Below are positions 1 through 12,879 of a DNA stretch of 64,000 bases, one piece after another; position 1 is the stretch's first letter; each line of letters begins with the position of its first letter. The notes beneath the pieces were generated by a model that was given only the letters and a program-made list of their open reading frames with translations, did not search any database and was not told the origin of the DNA. The stretch lies in the NCBI GenBank assembly GCA_034008185.1, contig CM067085.1, positions 79,596,275-79,660,274 on the forward strand. Direction: 5' to 3'. This DNA comes from Gorsachius magnificus (lineage: Eukaryota > Chordata > Aves > Pelecaniformes > Ardeidae). A program made the position numbers and the translations under genes.

Positions 1-2232
1 TTCTCATGAGTCATGAGAAAAGCAGTCCAAGTCATAATAGTCTTGTAAAAAAAAAAAACAAAATATCAAAAGAATTAATTGCCTTATTAATGAGAGAAAG
101 TTTAGGGCAACCACATAACCGGCATCCTGGCATCAAAGTACAAAGACCAGCAAGTAAGTCCCCATGGAAACTCTCAAAGGTTACACAGGGAAGTCCAAAC
201 AACGCAGCTTTGTCACAACTTTTCAACACAACCACCACAAAAGCAGTGCCCAGAGCCCTGGGCCCTCCCCAGCATTTCCCACATGGGGGCAAGGGGTGTG
301 CAGAAAGGAAGGAGAGGGAAGAGAGAGAAGAGAGGATGGATCCAGGGCCTCCCGCAGAAAGCGGGCAGTAACTCCAGCCCCCATGGGGAAGGGCAACAGC
401 CAACCCACATGGCCCCCATCTGGCCTCAGGAGGTGGAGGGGTGTAGGTCCCACTGTTACCAATTCATTCAGGAAAGCCAAGAAATTGCAACAAGCACCTT
501 AAACACAGGGCTGATCGCACAGTTAATATCATCAGAAATAAAATAAAACATGTTTAACTCATCTGGATTCACGCATCACATATGCTAAGAAACTTTTCTG
601 GTTTAACTGCAGAGAAAACAGAGGAGGAGAACCCTTTGCAAGCAGATGTACTCAACTGTAAAATTCATTTCTGCACAGCTAGTTAAAAACAGTATCTTAT
701 TTTTTACCGCTCATGGAAATAGAGGTCTGCTCAGAAAAAAAAAACCAAAACCCACAAAAAACTAAAGACAAAGAAGTTGTTGGACTTTTCTATGATCACC
801 AGGTATATTCTTCATGCATAAAATGACCTCACTGTGGCTTGCTCCTTCCAACTTGTGCTCTCATCAATCCTCTTGAGTGCAACCTGTAGACCCCACAGCT
901 GAATCGCGAGTCAGATCTGCTTGTTTATCTTACAGAACGTGTATCTGAGCTCTGATCAGCTTTCCATCAGACCAACGTGCTAATTCAGCTTGCCCTGAGG
1001 CTGCTCACAACCAGTACCAGGAGGAATAGGCAACAGGAGACCTAGGAAATGGGGCTGCCCGACTCACCTGCAACCCATGGGGAGGCCGAGCCCAGGGCAC
1101 TTTGCGTACGTACACACGGGCTATGCCCAGCTGCTCTGTATATGCAGAAGGCAGGAGCCCACATCTTCTGTCAGCATCTCTGCTTCCTAACAGGAAAATA
1201 ATCCATCAAACCCATGAACACACTACACTACCAGCACAGGTAACAGTTCAAGACCAGCTATAGCTCCTTGACTAACTTAAAATTTAAGTAATACAGAAGG
1301 CATCACCCAAAAAGACAATGACTGCTCTAAGGGCTTTAATAGGAAGGAGAAAAAGGTGGCTTCATTTTTTCCTGCAGCAAACAGATGGGAATAGTCATGC
1401 AAAAAGAAACAGGAACCAGCTGAATCTGGGCACTTCATTAAACTGAGACATACCATGACAGCGTTTTCCCTCCCCTCACCAAGGCAACTGCTCTGGGGAC
1501 AGGCGCATAGGCAGAAGATTGAGTAAGCACCAGGGCAGATGAGGCTTTGCTGTGGAGTGCTGGCACCATCCATTGCTGTTAAGCTCAGCAAGAGACAACC
1601 CAGGGAGGAGCAAAGAGGCTGCATGGCTTCCCAAGCAGCAGCGGCGGAGTGGTGATGCCGATTCACGGGCAAGGAAGAGGAGAGGCAGGGCGGAATGCTT
1701 TACCGGCAGCACATCAGGTCCCAGACACAGCACAAGCCATTTTCAACCAACCTGAGCAATGAGGAGGTTGTTCCTCAGCATCCTGAACAGCCAGGTTTTG
1801 GAATGGCTGCTCTGCCTGGAACTTCTCAGAGCTTGATTGAAACCAGCCCGAACAGAGACAGGGGTAGCCCTGGCTCACCGCAGTCATATGAAAAGTTATT
1901 AGTATTTTATTTTTATTGCAAGCCTGATCATTGGCTGTTGCATCGCTTGCTTTGCACAGCATGGTGCAAAATTTATTACAAGGTAACAGTAGCAAAAAGC
2001 CTATAAATACATGCTTGCAAAAGAAATGAAGTTTTATTACCTACAAAAATATACTAAAAGAATATATACCCACAATTTATTACCTCATTTTGCCATACCC
2101 TGTGCGCTTCATTTTAACTATTCAAGGAGTCGCCTGGTCACATACTCTGTGTTTATGAGAAAACTATTTCCCAACTATTTCTATTCCTTACCATCGAACG
2201 AAAAAATACTCAATACGCTTATGCTTTCTGCC
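1..2232. other. Unique non-coding stretch
   Basis: No gene, RNA or recognisable repeat is seen. A relatively GC-rich patch lies at about 240-460 and contains a purine-rich (GGAGA-like) run near 305-335. That composition keeps several frames open on both strands, so the overlapping frames of 85-131 codons here (for example 6-371 plus, 32-403 minus and 1277-1672 minus) look like composition effects. None resembles a known domain. Confidence 0.6.
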
Positions 2233-2775
2233 TGTTGTGGTTCAACCTAGCAGGCAGCAAAACACCACCCAGCCATTTGCTCACTCCCCCACAGTGGGAT
2301 GGGGGAGAGAATCAGGGAAAAAAAGGTAAAACTCATGGGTTGAGATAAAGATAACTGAATAGGACAGAAAAGGAAGGGGGAAAAAATAACAATGATAAAA
2401 AAAAAAATGCAAACCAAGTGATGCACAATGCAATTTCTCATCACCCACTGCCCGATGCCCAGCCAGTTCCTGAGCAGCAGCCATACCCCCCCCCCCCCAG
2501 CCCATTCCCCCAGTTTTTTTGTTCAGCATGACATCATGTGGTCTGGAATAGCCCTTTGGCCAGTTGGGGTCAGCTGTCCCGGCTGTGACCCCTCCCAGCT
2601 CCTTGTGCACCTCCTCGCTGACAGAGCATGGGAAGCTGTAAAGTCCTTGATTTAGTGCAAGCACTGCTCAGCAACAACTAAAGCATCCATGTGTTACCAA
2701 CACTATGCTCATCCTGAATCCAAAACACCAGCTACTACAAAGAAAATTAACCCTATCCCCACCAAAACCAGGACA
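2233..2775 (-). mobile_element. Solo LTR of an avian endogenous retrovirus (minus strand)
   Basis: The element begins TGTTGTGGTT and ends CCAGGACA on the plus strand, so it has the TG...CA ends of an LTR. Its text matches the common avian LTR that reads, in the other orientation, TGTCCTGG...GGGATAGAGTTAATTTTC. Here that block is the reverse complement at about 2738-2765, which sets the sense strand as minus. A second copy lies at 52907-53508 in the opposite orientation. The 5 bases before it (CTGCC, 2228-2232) and after it (CTGGC, 2776-2780) agree at 4 of 5 positions, consistent with a decayed target-site duplication. No gag, pol or env sequence adjoins it, so it is a solo LTR. The region equivalent to the CRE in the other copy reads TGACATCA (2529-2536), one base off. 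A run of 13 C lies at 2486-2498. The 127-codon minus frame inside it is not a gene. Confidence 0.85.
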
Positions 2776-3797
2776 CTGGCCTAATAATATATTTGAAATT
2801 TATAGGGTTATACAATGATATCCCAGCATGGCATTAGCTGTTTTGATCTTTAATCTATTGGTGCCATTTGGTTAGATGATAAATTTTTTTACCAGCTCAA
2901 AATACTGGCCTAGTAAAAATATTTCACTGCTCCTGTAATATATTTTAAAGCTAGAGGGTGAATATTTATTTCCTGTGGGTAAATTTTATATTTTAATAGA
3001 TGTTCACACTCTGTATTGCTCTTGTGTATCCAGGTCTATATCCACCACAAGCCACAGTCTTACTTGTTCCCAATTTATTACAAAAAAGCATTTTGAGAAA
3101 GTTGTTTTGAGCTCTCTTTGCGCAGAGATGGATAAAAATTAAGATGCATATGATGCATAACTGAGCTTCAGGTGTCACATTTGAAAGCCATCAGCAGGTG
3201 GATTTGCTGTGCTCTGAGGCTGTCTGAGATCTGCTGATGAGCACAGAGTGAGGAGCAAGTCCTCCTATCCCTCCTGCTGGGAGGGACACTATGCTCCTTA
3301 GGTGGTCAGCAACTTGCAGGACAGTTAATCCAGATACTGCTGAACTCCGTATAAAGTTTGTCCTGTCATCTCCTTACTACTATTAAGTGATTATGAAAAA
3401 TATTTCATTACAACCCAAACCCAGAAGTTTTCTATTTTTCTACAAAACAAATGTATCTTTGGCAGCAGCCAGGCTACCTTCCCCACACTGATAATCTAAC
3501 AGGACATCACTCATGATCAAGACCAGTCATCTCCACAACAGATTGCTTTTTGCCTCTTTTAAAAAGATGCTTCAAGTTGAAAAATTAGTCTTGATATGAA
3601 AGTTAAAACATTTCATCTTGAAACTGTCAAAATGAAAACTTTCAATTTCCTGGATTGTGTATTAAAAATCTCAAAATAATTTCAGTATTTTTCAAAGCCC
3701 GCCCCAGCAGGAAAAGAACAGAGAAGAAGCAAAACTGTTTGCTACACCAGAACACACTTCTCGTACATTCCCACTCCTTCCCCGCTCTGATTAAAAT

Positions 3798-3812
3798 CCC
3801 CCCCCCCCCCCC
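3798..3812. repeat. Poly(C) run, 15 bases
   Basis: Uninterrupted C homopolymer directly visible. On the minus strand it is a G15 tract with quadruplex potential. Confidence 0.95.
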
Positions 3813-3974
3813 AACATAAGTACTTTTCAGCTAAGAATGCCTTCCCCCTTTATTGGGAACATGCTTGCAAACATGTGGCTGAAATATCACTCTTCACCCC
3901 AAATCTTTCAAAATCCCTTCTGAAATATTTTCACTGCGGTTTCTAATAAAGAATTGGGATTGATATTAAACTAT

Positions 3975-4000
3975 TAAATTTAATTAGGTGATTAATTAGA
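3975..4000. promoter_or_regulatory. Cluster of homeodomain-type TAATTA motifs
   Basis: Within about 25 bases the sequence holds TTTAATTAGG and ATTAATTAGA, two close copies of the TAATTA core bound by many homeodomain proteins. AT-rich DNA produces such cores by chance, so this is only a candidate enhancer fragment. Confidence 0.25.
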
Positions 4001-5380
4001 ACAGGGAAATTCAAATGAGCATATTTTTCCAGAGACCAAATATCTAGTTTCACACAATGAATTCCTAAAGTAATAGAGGCTGAACTCGTGTCAACAGCAT
4101 CTGGTTCGATGCACAACTGGTCACTCTTCAGAGTGTAGTCATGAGATCAAGTTGTGAAATTAATCTCTTATACCTGATTAAACCACGTCCTTCAGTAGAG
4201 CGACAGCTTGCCGTATTGCCAGCGCACCAATCCTGTACCTACAGAGTCTTTCAGTGTGGGATCTTACCCCCCAGCTGCCTTCCTGCAGGGTCCCATCCTC
4301 ACACTGCAGGGCGTAATTTGCACCTGACATCCCAGTGCAATTTAAACACGTGCTTTCCCCAAATTCTGCTAACATTGCAAACAACTTGGTTTACAAGCCA
4401 GCTTTTCAGGAGGCACATGGCAGAGGTGAAAAAATAGATGTTGCTGCTTTTGGTTTAGGGATGAAGTAGAATAACTTAACAGGTTGGTCTCCAGTGGGGT
4501 TTTTCAGAGATGTGTGCTCAAGCTTGTGAAACACAGAGTTTTCATGAACAGCCTGGAAAGAGAAGGATGTGAGTGTGTTAGCTGGAAATGTTCCTTTCCG
4601 TACAACCGCAAATGACTTAGAAACAATGAAACGCTGCAAAAGAAACTTATGATACAAGGTGACTGGGTGCTAGATATAAAACCAGATTAAATTCAAAAGA
4701 AGAAAAAAGAAGCAGCAATGCTCCTGGAGCAGGAAGGCTGGGAGGAGGCAAAGAATTTCCCATATGTAACGATGGGGTCCGAGCTGACCATCACTGATCA
4801 GGGTACAGACTTTGGGGTTATACTGCATAACACTGCCAACATTTCAGCACTATTCCAAAGTTAGTCAAAACAGCAATTTAGAAATTATTAGGAAAGGAAC
4901 AGAGAACAGAAAAGAGAATATCACAGTTCATTTAAAAATACAATACTGATGCTCCTTGAATACTTTTATGCAGTTCCAGTTTGCCACATACTTCAGCTAG
5001 AAGGGGTAAGAGGACAGGCAAAAGGTATGAAACAAATTCTGCCTGCAAGATGATGAGATAGATCATGATGCCTCAGCCTGGGTGAAGACAATGGAGGTTG
5101 CGATAGAACCGTATACAGTGACAGGCGACAGAGACAGCGAGTGGCAAATCACCACTCACCATCTCTTCCAACACAAGAACTAGGGTCAAAAAGTGAAACT
5201 GGTAATATCGAGAGAGATGTCACTTCATCCATTGAATAATTAAACTGAAGGAACCCACTGCTACAGGAATTCAGTGATAAAGATTTATCTAGGCTGGGAA
5301 GTGTCTGGAGAAAATTTATCAAAAGCTGTTACATGTAAAAATGTCCTTCTGGCTGAAGAAGTCCTGAGCTACAAATCTGC

Positions 5381-5406
5381 GGGGGGGGGGGGGGGGGGGG
5401 GGGGGG
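5381..5406. repeat. Poly(G) run, 26 bases
   Basis: An uninterrupted run of 26 G on the plus strand, starting after ACAAATCTGC and ending at TACTGC. It is 34 bases from the CR1 3' end at 5441. It also creates the proline run in the minus-strand frame 5329-5622. A tract of this length is likely polymorphic and prone to sequencing error. Confidence 0.95.
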
Positions 5407-5440
5407 TACTGCTATGTTCTTGAACCATTCTTTGCTGTTT

Positions 5441-5812
5441 AGAATCATAGAATCGTTTAGGTTGGAAAAGCCCTTTAAGATCACCAAGCCCAACCGTTCC
5501 CCTACCCCTGCCATCCCACCACTAAACCCTGTCCCTAAGCACCGCGTCTGCCCAGCTTTTAAATCCCCCCAGGGATGGGGACTCAACCCCTTCCCTGGGC
5601 AGCCCCTTCCAGCGCCTGACAATCCTTTCAGTGAAGAAATTTTTCCTAATGTCCAACCTAAACCTGCCCTGGTGCAACTTCAGACCATGTCACCTCATCT
5701 TAGCGTCCGTTATCAGGGAGAAGAGGCCGACCCTCACCTTGCTACACCCTCCCTTTAGGTAGTTGTAGAGGGCAATAAGGTCTCCCCTCAGCCTCCTCTT
5801 CTCCAGACTCCA
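5441..5812 (-). mobile_element. 5'-truncated CR1 LINE, 3' end
   Basis: The plus strand starts AGAATCATAGAATCG, the reverse complement of the CR1 ATTCTATG-type tail, followed by GGTTGGAAAAGCCC. Read on the minus strand it encodes the C-terminal part of CR1 ORF2. The hallmark [20 protein letters not shown] lies at about 5750-5808, and the terminal region reads [15 protein letters not shown]. The reading frame changes between these two blocks, so the copy is broken by indels. It lacks the reverse-transcriptase core and everything upstream. The last part closely resembles the copy at 21083-21895, so both probably belong to one CR1 subfamily. Confidence 0.93.
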
Positions 5813-8406
5813 TTCCCAGTTAGGGTTGACACAAGGTTTCTGAGGTACCATCCATTCCCAGGGAGAGCTGATCCAAGGCCAGATAGCCTTGTTTTGGTTA
5901 TGACAGTATTTTGGGCTTTTTGATACGTACACTTGCATGTCATTAGAAAAACAAGTTCCAAAACCATTCAGTCTACGTCACTTTTCCTCTGTGTACAAGA
6001 ATAAAACCCAGCTGTCATTAGAAAACCTACTGCTGCCAGGCTAAAGCCCTGACCTTGGGAAGTTCAGCCTCCTTTGGAAAGGGAGGGCCAAAGACACCAG
6101 CAAACAGAAAAGACAGAGTCGGGAATGGAGCTGGCAGGGTGGCAGAGTCCCGGTATTGCTCAGCGTTCACAGGCTGCAGGTAAGGAAGGCTCGGAGCATC
6201 ACAGCACGGTGCTCCACCACCACTCTTGGGGCTGCCCTATAGAAGCAGGTTGTTTCAAAGTTGTTCTTCATAGGTGCCCTTCAAGCAAAGATCTGCAGGG
6301 CTAATTTTGTTAGCAACATCCACCAACAGCAAGCTAGAAGTAGCCTCGCTGGTTTTTTTCTGAAAGGAAGATATGGGATATGAAATGGGCTGTGTATGAA
6401 ATATCTATGGCATCATTTGAAAGGGTTTGGTTTTGTTTTATTTTTATCTCAGTTAATATTTTTCCTACTCTTTTTGGGTGTCTTGCACACTAAAAATGAG
6501 GTACGGATATCAATTTTCTGTCTGACAATGAAAGCTTGAGATGAGACTTCCCACTTTGGACCATTAGGGTATTTATACCTATTTGGATTTCTTTAAAAAA
6601 TTTTAGACTATATTGGCTAGAAAGCATGACAAAATAGATACAGTAGTTGAAAACAATTTTTATTCTTCCCAGATAAGACTACTCTTACAAAAATTTCCCA
6701 GTAAGAAATTTCAAAAACTGACATGGGGTTGTTGGTTGGATTTCATTGCTAGTGAAATGCATGTTGTTGTGTCATGTCGTAAACAGAAAACTGAAGCACC
6801 CTTTTTAAATTCTCAGCACTGCTGACACTTCCAACAAGTGCTTCGCTATTGGGTTTGGTCTTATCTGTTTCTAACAGGCAGCCTCATGCCTTGGAAATCT
6901 GACCTGAAAGAAAAATTCAGCCCCAAGTATCTGCTGTCAATTGTGCAGAAAATAGGAGATGACAGCAAAGTCACTTCTGCATGCTGAATTAGATCTCTTT
7001 CCGACATCTTCTAATGTCATTATTAGCACTCAAATACACTGTGTCAAAATGTGTCTGTATAGGGAGATGGACCAGGCAACATCAAATTTATCTCTTAGTC
7101 GATATGACAAGCTGGGTTTGATTCAGACTTTTGAATAAGGAGAGACTCTTAAGAAAAAAGTATCTGTTCCATCATGAAGGTTTGTTTATGAATGTGGATA
7201 TTATAACGGGTGGAAGCAGTTAGGAAAAGAACGTATTGTGGAGTTTCATTGAATTGCTGGAATCAATAGCGCAATACGAGTTGCTAAAATCATCAGTATG
7301 AGCCTTAGTGTCTATACTCCAAATAGTCAATGGTGCAACATGAAGAGTTCCAACGAGAAAATCATCTGCAGGAAGACTCCTCTCTGCTTCAGAGCTAGCC
7401 TTAACAGCAAATACTAATTCTAAAACAACCATGTAAGTGTGGATTTAAGTGCATCAGATGGTTTTAGAACAATATTCAAAGGATGGAAGAAGGGAGTTGC
7501 ATCTGCAAAGATTAAGTTCAAGTAATTTGTTCACACTTTTCTTTCTTTCTGACAAAATGTATCTAAATAAAAGTGAATAACCAGACACAAAAGGCACTTA
7601 ACTACTGACGGAAAGCAATTCCTGGAAAGTCAGTGAAGTCTATCCCTGTAGCACTGAGAAAAAGAGGGTATCGTCTAAATACAGCATCAGTACCTAATAA
7701 ATAGCAAAAAAAAGTAGTCATTACAGCTCTATACCCTGGATCTGTATGGCAAAGCTCAAAAGGTTAATAGAAGAAACGAAATAAACTACAATGAAAAAGG
7801 TTTGGATTCTCATACACATGGGACTATTAACTAACCTAAAGAGAAGAAAAGGCTACTTAATTCCATTAATAAATGGACATCAATAAACTTCTCCTATTCT
7901 AAGTAGCAAGATTCTTCCTGTTATTTCATCTTTTTATGGCCTCTTAATATCCATTTCATTCAGCTAAAGGCCAGGCAATTATTATTTGGTAGCGACAATA
8001 GAGTTTTGTCCCATTTCATTAAAATTGGATGACTACCAAAAAACCATTTATGAATGTTTAAATATTTGGGGTTTGGTTCTTCCTGAGCATGTGAAATGGC
8101 TATAAGCACTAATCATCCACAGCGGAGGTGGTCATGCCCTGCCTTCTGTTCTGGGCTCATGGATCTGTAACTAGCACACGCTGTGTCCTGAAAATGCTTA
8201 GAAAAAACACCCATAATAATCAAAGTAGTACAAACCCTTCCACTCCTTAAGATGATTTAATCCTGTGCTTCAGCAGCAAGTTTGTGCAAATGTTAACATT
8301 TTAATTTCTTAACTTCTAATGGCACAGGAAGTTAATGATGATCAATGCATATTTTAATGCAAAAACTAAGTATCTCGCTGTCTTACAAAAGTGAATTTTA
8401 CTTTTT
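5813..8406. other. Unique AT-rich non-coding stretch
   Basis: Nothing recognised. The longest frames are 60-82 codons and show no domain, splice context or codon pattern that would suggest coding. Confidence 0.6.
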
Positions 8407-8546
8407 CACAGAATCTCAGAATGGGAGGGGTTGGAAGGGCACTCCAGAGATCACCCAGTCCAACCCCCCTGTTCAATCAGGCTCACCCAGAGCAGGGTGC
8501 ACAGGACAGCGTCCAGCATCCTCCACAACCCCCCTGGGCAGCCTAC
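8407..8546 (-). mobile_element. CR1 LINE 3' fragment
   Basis: CACAGAATCTCAGAATGGG followed by GGTTGGAAGGGCACTCCAG is the reverse complement of a CR1 3' terminus. The text CACAACCCCCCTGGGCAGCC near its far end is also typical of CR1 copies. About 140 bases survive, apparently with an internal deletion. The tail is mutated (CAGAATCTCAGAAT), so the copy is fairly old. Confidence 0.88.
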
Positions 8547-11500
8547 GTTAATTGCAAATATTTTTAAAGTGGCCTTCCATAGATAACTTCAACATACATT
8601 TTAATCATCTCATTAGCATAAAACATATACAGACACAGTTTCTCATACCATATAACTCACCCCATGTTACTCCTGAATAGAGAAGTATGTTTGATTGTGT
8701 GTATACACGGTACCTACAAGGTATGCCAAATTTTGCCAGCTACAGATGAGTGAACTTTTATCTTAGCTCACTGCCACGTTAAGACCAAGCAAAAGACTAA
8801 AGGGTCAACAAGGCAGAGACCAGGAGGAGAAAGGACATACGCAGATGTTAGCCCCTAACCTTTCCCCCTTTCTATTCCTTTTCTCAATGGCCTGCATATA
8901 AACAAGAGTTTACTCAAATGTTGCTTCCAATGTTTGAAGTTTTGTCTGTTTGTCCCTTTCCATGAAAGGATCAACCCCCTGTTGGTTTACCTGAAGATAC
9001 AGGGGGAGAGGGGCACAGTCCATCTCCCCTGCTCCCCCAACTCCCCTCTAAAGTCAGGCTGGGAAAGTTGGCACTATTTTTAATCTTGCCACAGTAGAAC
9101 AAATCCAACCAAGGCTGCCTCAACCCCAGCAGCCTAGAAAAGGTAAGTCTCAGTCTCAAGCATAATTTGGAGGAGGGAGCAGGGGCAGAAGGCATAAGGA
9201 CAAACACCATCTGCAGTTACTGCTACTCAGCTAAGCCTTTCCAGGCAGTAGACTCTTCAGGATAATCAATTAACCCTGAGTTAAAAGAACAAGCTAGCAG
9301 TAGCCTTGCTCCATATCTTCATCTGTCAGTTGATACATCTTACACGATGTGAGTCTGCAGACTGACATTCCTCCAACAAATGCACCAAAGATCAAAGATC
9401 TTGAAAATAAACTGTAAGAAGATGGGGCTATAAGCAAGGTCACTACTGTAGTGAAAGAGGAACGCAACAAACAGGTACAGTTTTAAAGCGGCTCTTTTCA
9501 AAGACTGAGCAGGGGCCAGGCACTATTCATAACTACAACGGCACAGCTTCGTTGTTCAAAAGGAAGTGATAAATGGCTTCTTGCACTGGGGAAGGAGAAA
9601 TGGCAGAAATTACTGAGCAGTTGTATAAGTCGCGGTGTTTCTCATAAGCTCTTGCGCCTCTCTCCTGGTAGGGAGAACTCCAACACCCTCTGGCCTAGGT
9701 CTGCAGCTGCCTCCCTGCAATCACAGCAGAGCAGAGCTGGGGTTTGGGTTGCTCTACTTTGGTCTCCTGTCAGGGGGTAGAAGAGCTTTATAGACCAGAT
9801 GGGCAAGTACAGGGAAACTGATGGTGGGGAAATACCTGGGAATTCAGTTCTAAACAGGGATGGCATAACAGGAGCACGTGTCCAGTACAAGTCATCAGCT
9901 GGTAGAGACCATACCCCAAAGAACCCAATCTGTAAATAGATACAGGAGAAAGCTTGGTCAAGTACTTCTCAAATGCACTAATAAAGAGGCAGCCAAATTA
10001 ATCTATATTCCTAACTTTCTCTTTTATATTCCCCGAAGACAGACAGGAATTAAATAAAAACCTAAAAGTCCAAACCACATGATTTTAAGCATATTAATCA
10101 TTTCCTGAAAGGGACATACAGTTGTCAGAGCCATACGGTTAACCCAAGAAGTCAACTGCATATGTTTTTTGTTTCTCAGAATGAGTTTCTAAGCGATGAA
10201 TTAAATGAAACAGGCGCCTTCCCCCCGTCCCTGCCAAGTAAATGGCAGTAACAGTAGGAACCAGGGAAAAATTGTGAAAGCAAAGAATCAGGTAACTCAA
10301 ATTGATGAAAGGATTTATTAATGCAGATTTACAAAGGGTAAACTGGTAACAGTGCTCATAAAAATGTCGCGTTTACCATCAGAATGCAACCTCCAGCATC
10401 CTCCTACACAGGAAGGAACAGCTCAAAATGGTGACATGGCATAAAGTAAAAGGTGAGAAAAAGGCACATGATGAATCACTAAGCTAGCACAGATGAAGTG
10501 ATGGATCCACCATTTACCAAACACATCTCCACCCAAACACCCTGACATTTAGGTCTGGCCTAAAAACACGTCCTGCAGCTTTAGTCACAATTATCCTACA
10601 AGCAACTTTACAGTCCTGTGCACAAGACAGCAACCAACCTTGGCCACGGCCTGTGGACCAAAAGTCATGAACTGGACAAGTTGCAGTCACCACGTTTGGT
10701 GCTTTTGCCACCTCCAAACTAAGGTGCTAAGCAAGCATGAGAAGCAGCCACCCCACAGCCTCCCTTTATCTCTACCCAAATCCACTTTGTGATTGGATCA
10801 CCTAAAAAAATGGGAAGAGAAAAGAAGTGGGGAAAAAGAACAGGAATTACCCAATATCTCTAAAAGAAAGATAAAGTGTGGCAAGTAAATAATGAAGTCG
10901 AAATAACCCATATGGGTACTGAGTACATATAATACAGTACTTTATCTTCAGCTCACACAGATCTCTAATTTAATAAACTCAGCAATTAAAACCCAATTGT
11001 AATAGTGCACAAGATGTGCGCATGCTTCCCTCAGCTGAGCAGGATCAGAAAGTTTCTAGCTCAAGGAATAATTAAATTTCCCTAAAATGATCGCGTAAGG
11101 CTTTCCTGCACAGAGGAAGCAGGCCCACTCATGTTATGCTATGTGAGCAAGCAAGATTGTTGAGAAACAAAGACTGGCAAAAATTGCTTTTAGCCATCTT
11201 CACATTATAGATGGGCATGAAAATAGTCACCAAAGAAAATGAAACAAACCACTTTTTTCCTTTCCTTTTTTTGTGTGTTTAGATAAAAATATGTCAAAAC
11301 AATCAAAACCACTTTTCAGACCAGTAAGTTTAATTGATGATGACAACCACGAACACAGAGTAATTTCTGAACCTGTAGACATTCATTATTTTCTTTCAGA
11401 ACCTTATTACTTACTCCGATGGCTGTAAGGCTATTGGCAACCCAGGAAAATAGCCATACAACTCTCAATGTTCTCTATCTACTCTCTGGTTTACAAAGTG

Positions 11501-12502
11501 TCTTGCAAAGAGCCTCAAGCATACCAGGAAGACCTAATGGCAACGCAACCCTTGTAGGCATCGCCCCAGCACCGCCTGCCCCCAGCAGCCTGGGATTGCA
11601 TACGCTTTTGGCCTCATACCAACCATGATCAAAGCACAATTTTAGTTATGTTTCATATAAGTTACCTTGAATGCCAGAGACAATATAAAGGTCATATAAG
11701 CATTCAGAATCTGTCTAGCCTAATATTCCTCATATTGTGCCTTCTTACACAAACTCTTAAGAGAAAGACAATTAACATACTTTTAAGGAGACATAACTTA
11801 GTTTGAAACATTCCAGAGGATGCTGTGTTTGGTTTTGGTTTGGTTTTTCTAATCAAAGTTGAATTTCACTTTCACAGAACCAAGATTTTGACTCGTACCT
11901 CATGGTAGGAAGACCTCATGCAAGGCAAAAAGAGTTCTACAGCCACAGTCATAAAGAAGTTAGGTCCACAGGTATCCTCACATTTCAAAAGCAGGCAAAT
12001 CAGCCAGACCCACACTCTGACAAAAAAAAAAAAATCTACTTATATTTATTTTGCCAGATAAAATGCCTATTCTAATAGCCAGGGAAGATTACAGACTTAC
12101 CATTAGTGATTTGCCTAGGAGCTTTACAGATACTCGCATTAAGAGAAGAAACAGCATTATCTGTATTGAACTTATATCTAGTAAATGTAAATTTTTCTTT
12201 AACCATTTGCTCAATCGTATGGTTTGGGGTCCCACACATAATGTTATAAACAAACCACATTGCTGCCTAAGGGAGAAGAAGGCAGAAAATTACTTCAGCA
12301 AAAGAAGTGAATGAAAAGCACTCTTTCTAGCTATAAACTTATATATTTGTGATCAATATTTAATGGTATTTGTGTAGCAATATTTCTGCAATTAAGTTTA
12401 TGTACCCTGTGCACCACAGTCCCAATGAAACAACACAAATAGCTACTTCTATTTGCAACAGTTTGATTTCTGAAAAGAACATAAAATTAACTACAATAAA
12501 GA
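8547..12502. other. Unique AT-rich non-coding stretch
   Basis: No gene, RNA or interspersed repeat is recognised over about 4 kb. Short frames such as 8971-9210 minus, 9642-9890 minus and 11419-11628 plus match nothing known. Confidence 0.6.

Positions 12503-12528
<26 letters not shown>
12503..12528. repeat. Poly(T) run, 26 bases
   Basis: Uninterrupted T homopolymer. On the minus strand it would be a poly(A) tail for a retrocopy lying at higher coordinates, but the 350 bases that follow show no recognisable gene and no SINE. Confidence 0.95.
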
Positions 12529-12533
<5 letters not shown>

Positions 12534-12879
12534 CACCCAAATGCTCGAGAAATCATTCTAGGAAGAAACCAGCAGGAATTGTACTTCTCTCAAGTTTTCA
12601 GGTGCAGTAGTACAAATTAGTATTTTGTTTCTCCGTTACTTAGTTGATTAACATATGCACAGAGGGTGAAAAGAAAAACTAGAGACCTACTTCGATATTC
12701 CCATGCCTGCTTTATGTTTCAGCAGACACAGTCCCTTCAGCTGAGAGACCAGGTCCTCCGTTCCCATCCTGAACTTCAAAAGCCTCAAAATGAAACAGTG
12801 GTAATGGCATTGTGGTGTTTGTAATTAAAATCCTCCTTGGCACAGACAGGTTCTGCCACTCAAGGGCAAGGGCTGCAAC
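12529..12879. other. Unassigned stretch next to the old CR1
   Basis: Continuous with the CR1 relic that begins at about 12880. The minus-strand frame 12712-12960 runs from the CR1 block into this region, but the translated text after SQQC no longer resembles CR1. This may be the flank, or a rearranged or highly diverged CR1 3' end. Confidence 0.4.

Larger units (their letters stand above)
2776..5380. other. Unique AT-rich non-coding stretch
   Basis: No gene or interspersed repeat is recognised. It contains a C homopolymer (3798-3812) and a TAATTA-rich patch at 3975-4000. The frames of 60-98 codons around 4141-4657 overlap on both strands and resemble nothing known. Confidence 0.6.

Noticed and set aside
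4095..4125. tRNA B-box-like GGTTCGATGC
   Set aside because: No matching A box, acceptor stem or anticodon arm could be placed around it.
12503..12528. T26 run as the tail of a minus-strand retrocopy or SINE
   Set aside because: The adjoining sequence shows neither a SINE head nor gene text. Simple homopolymer growth is enough.
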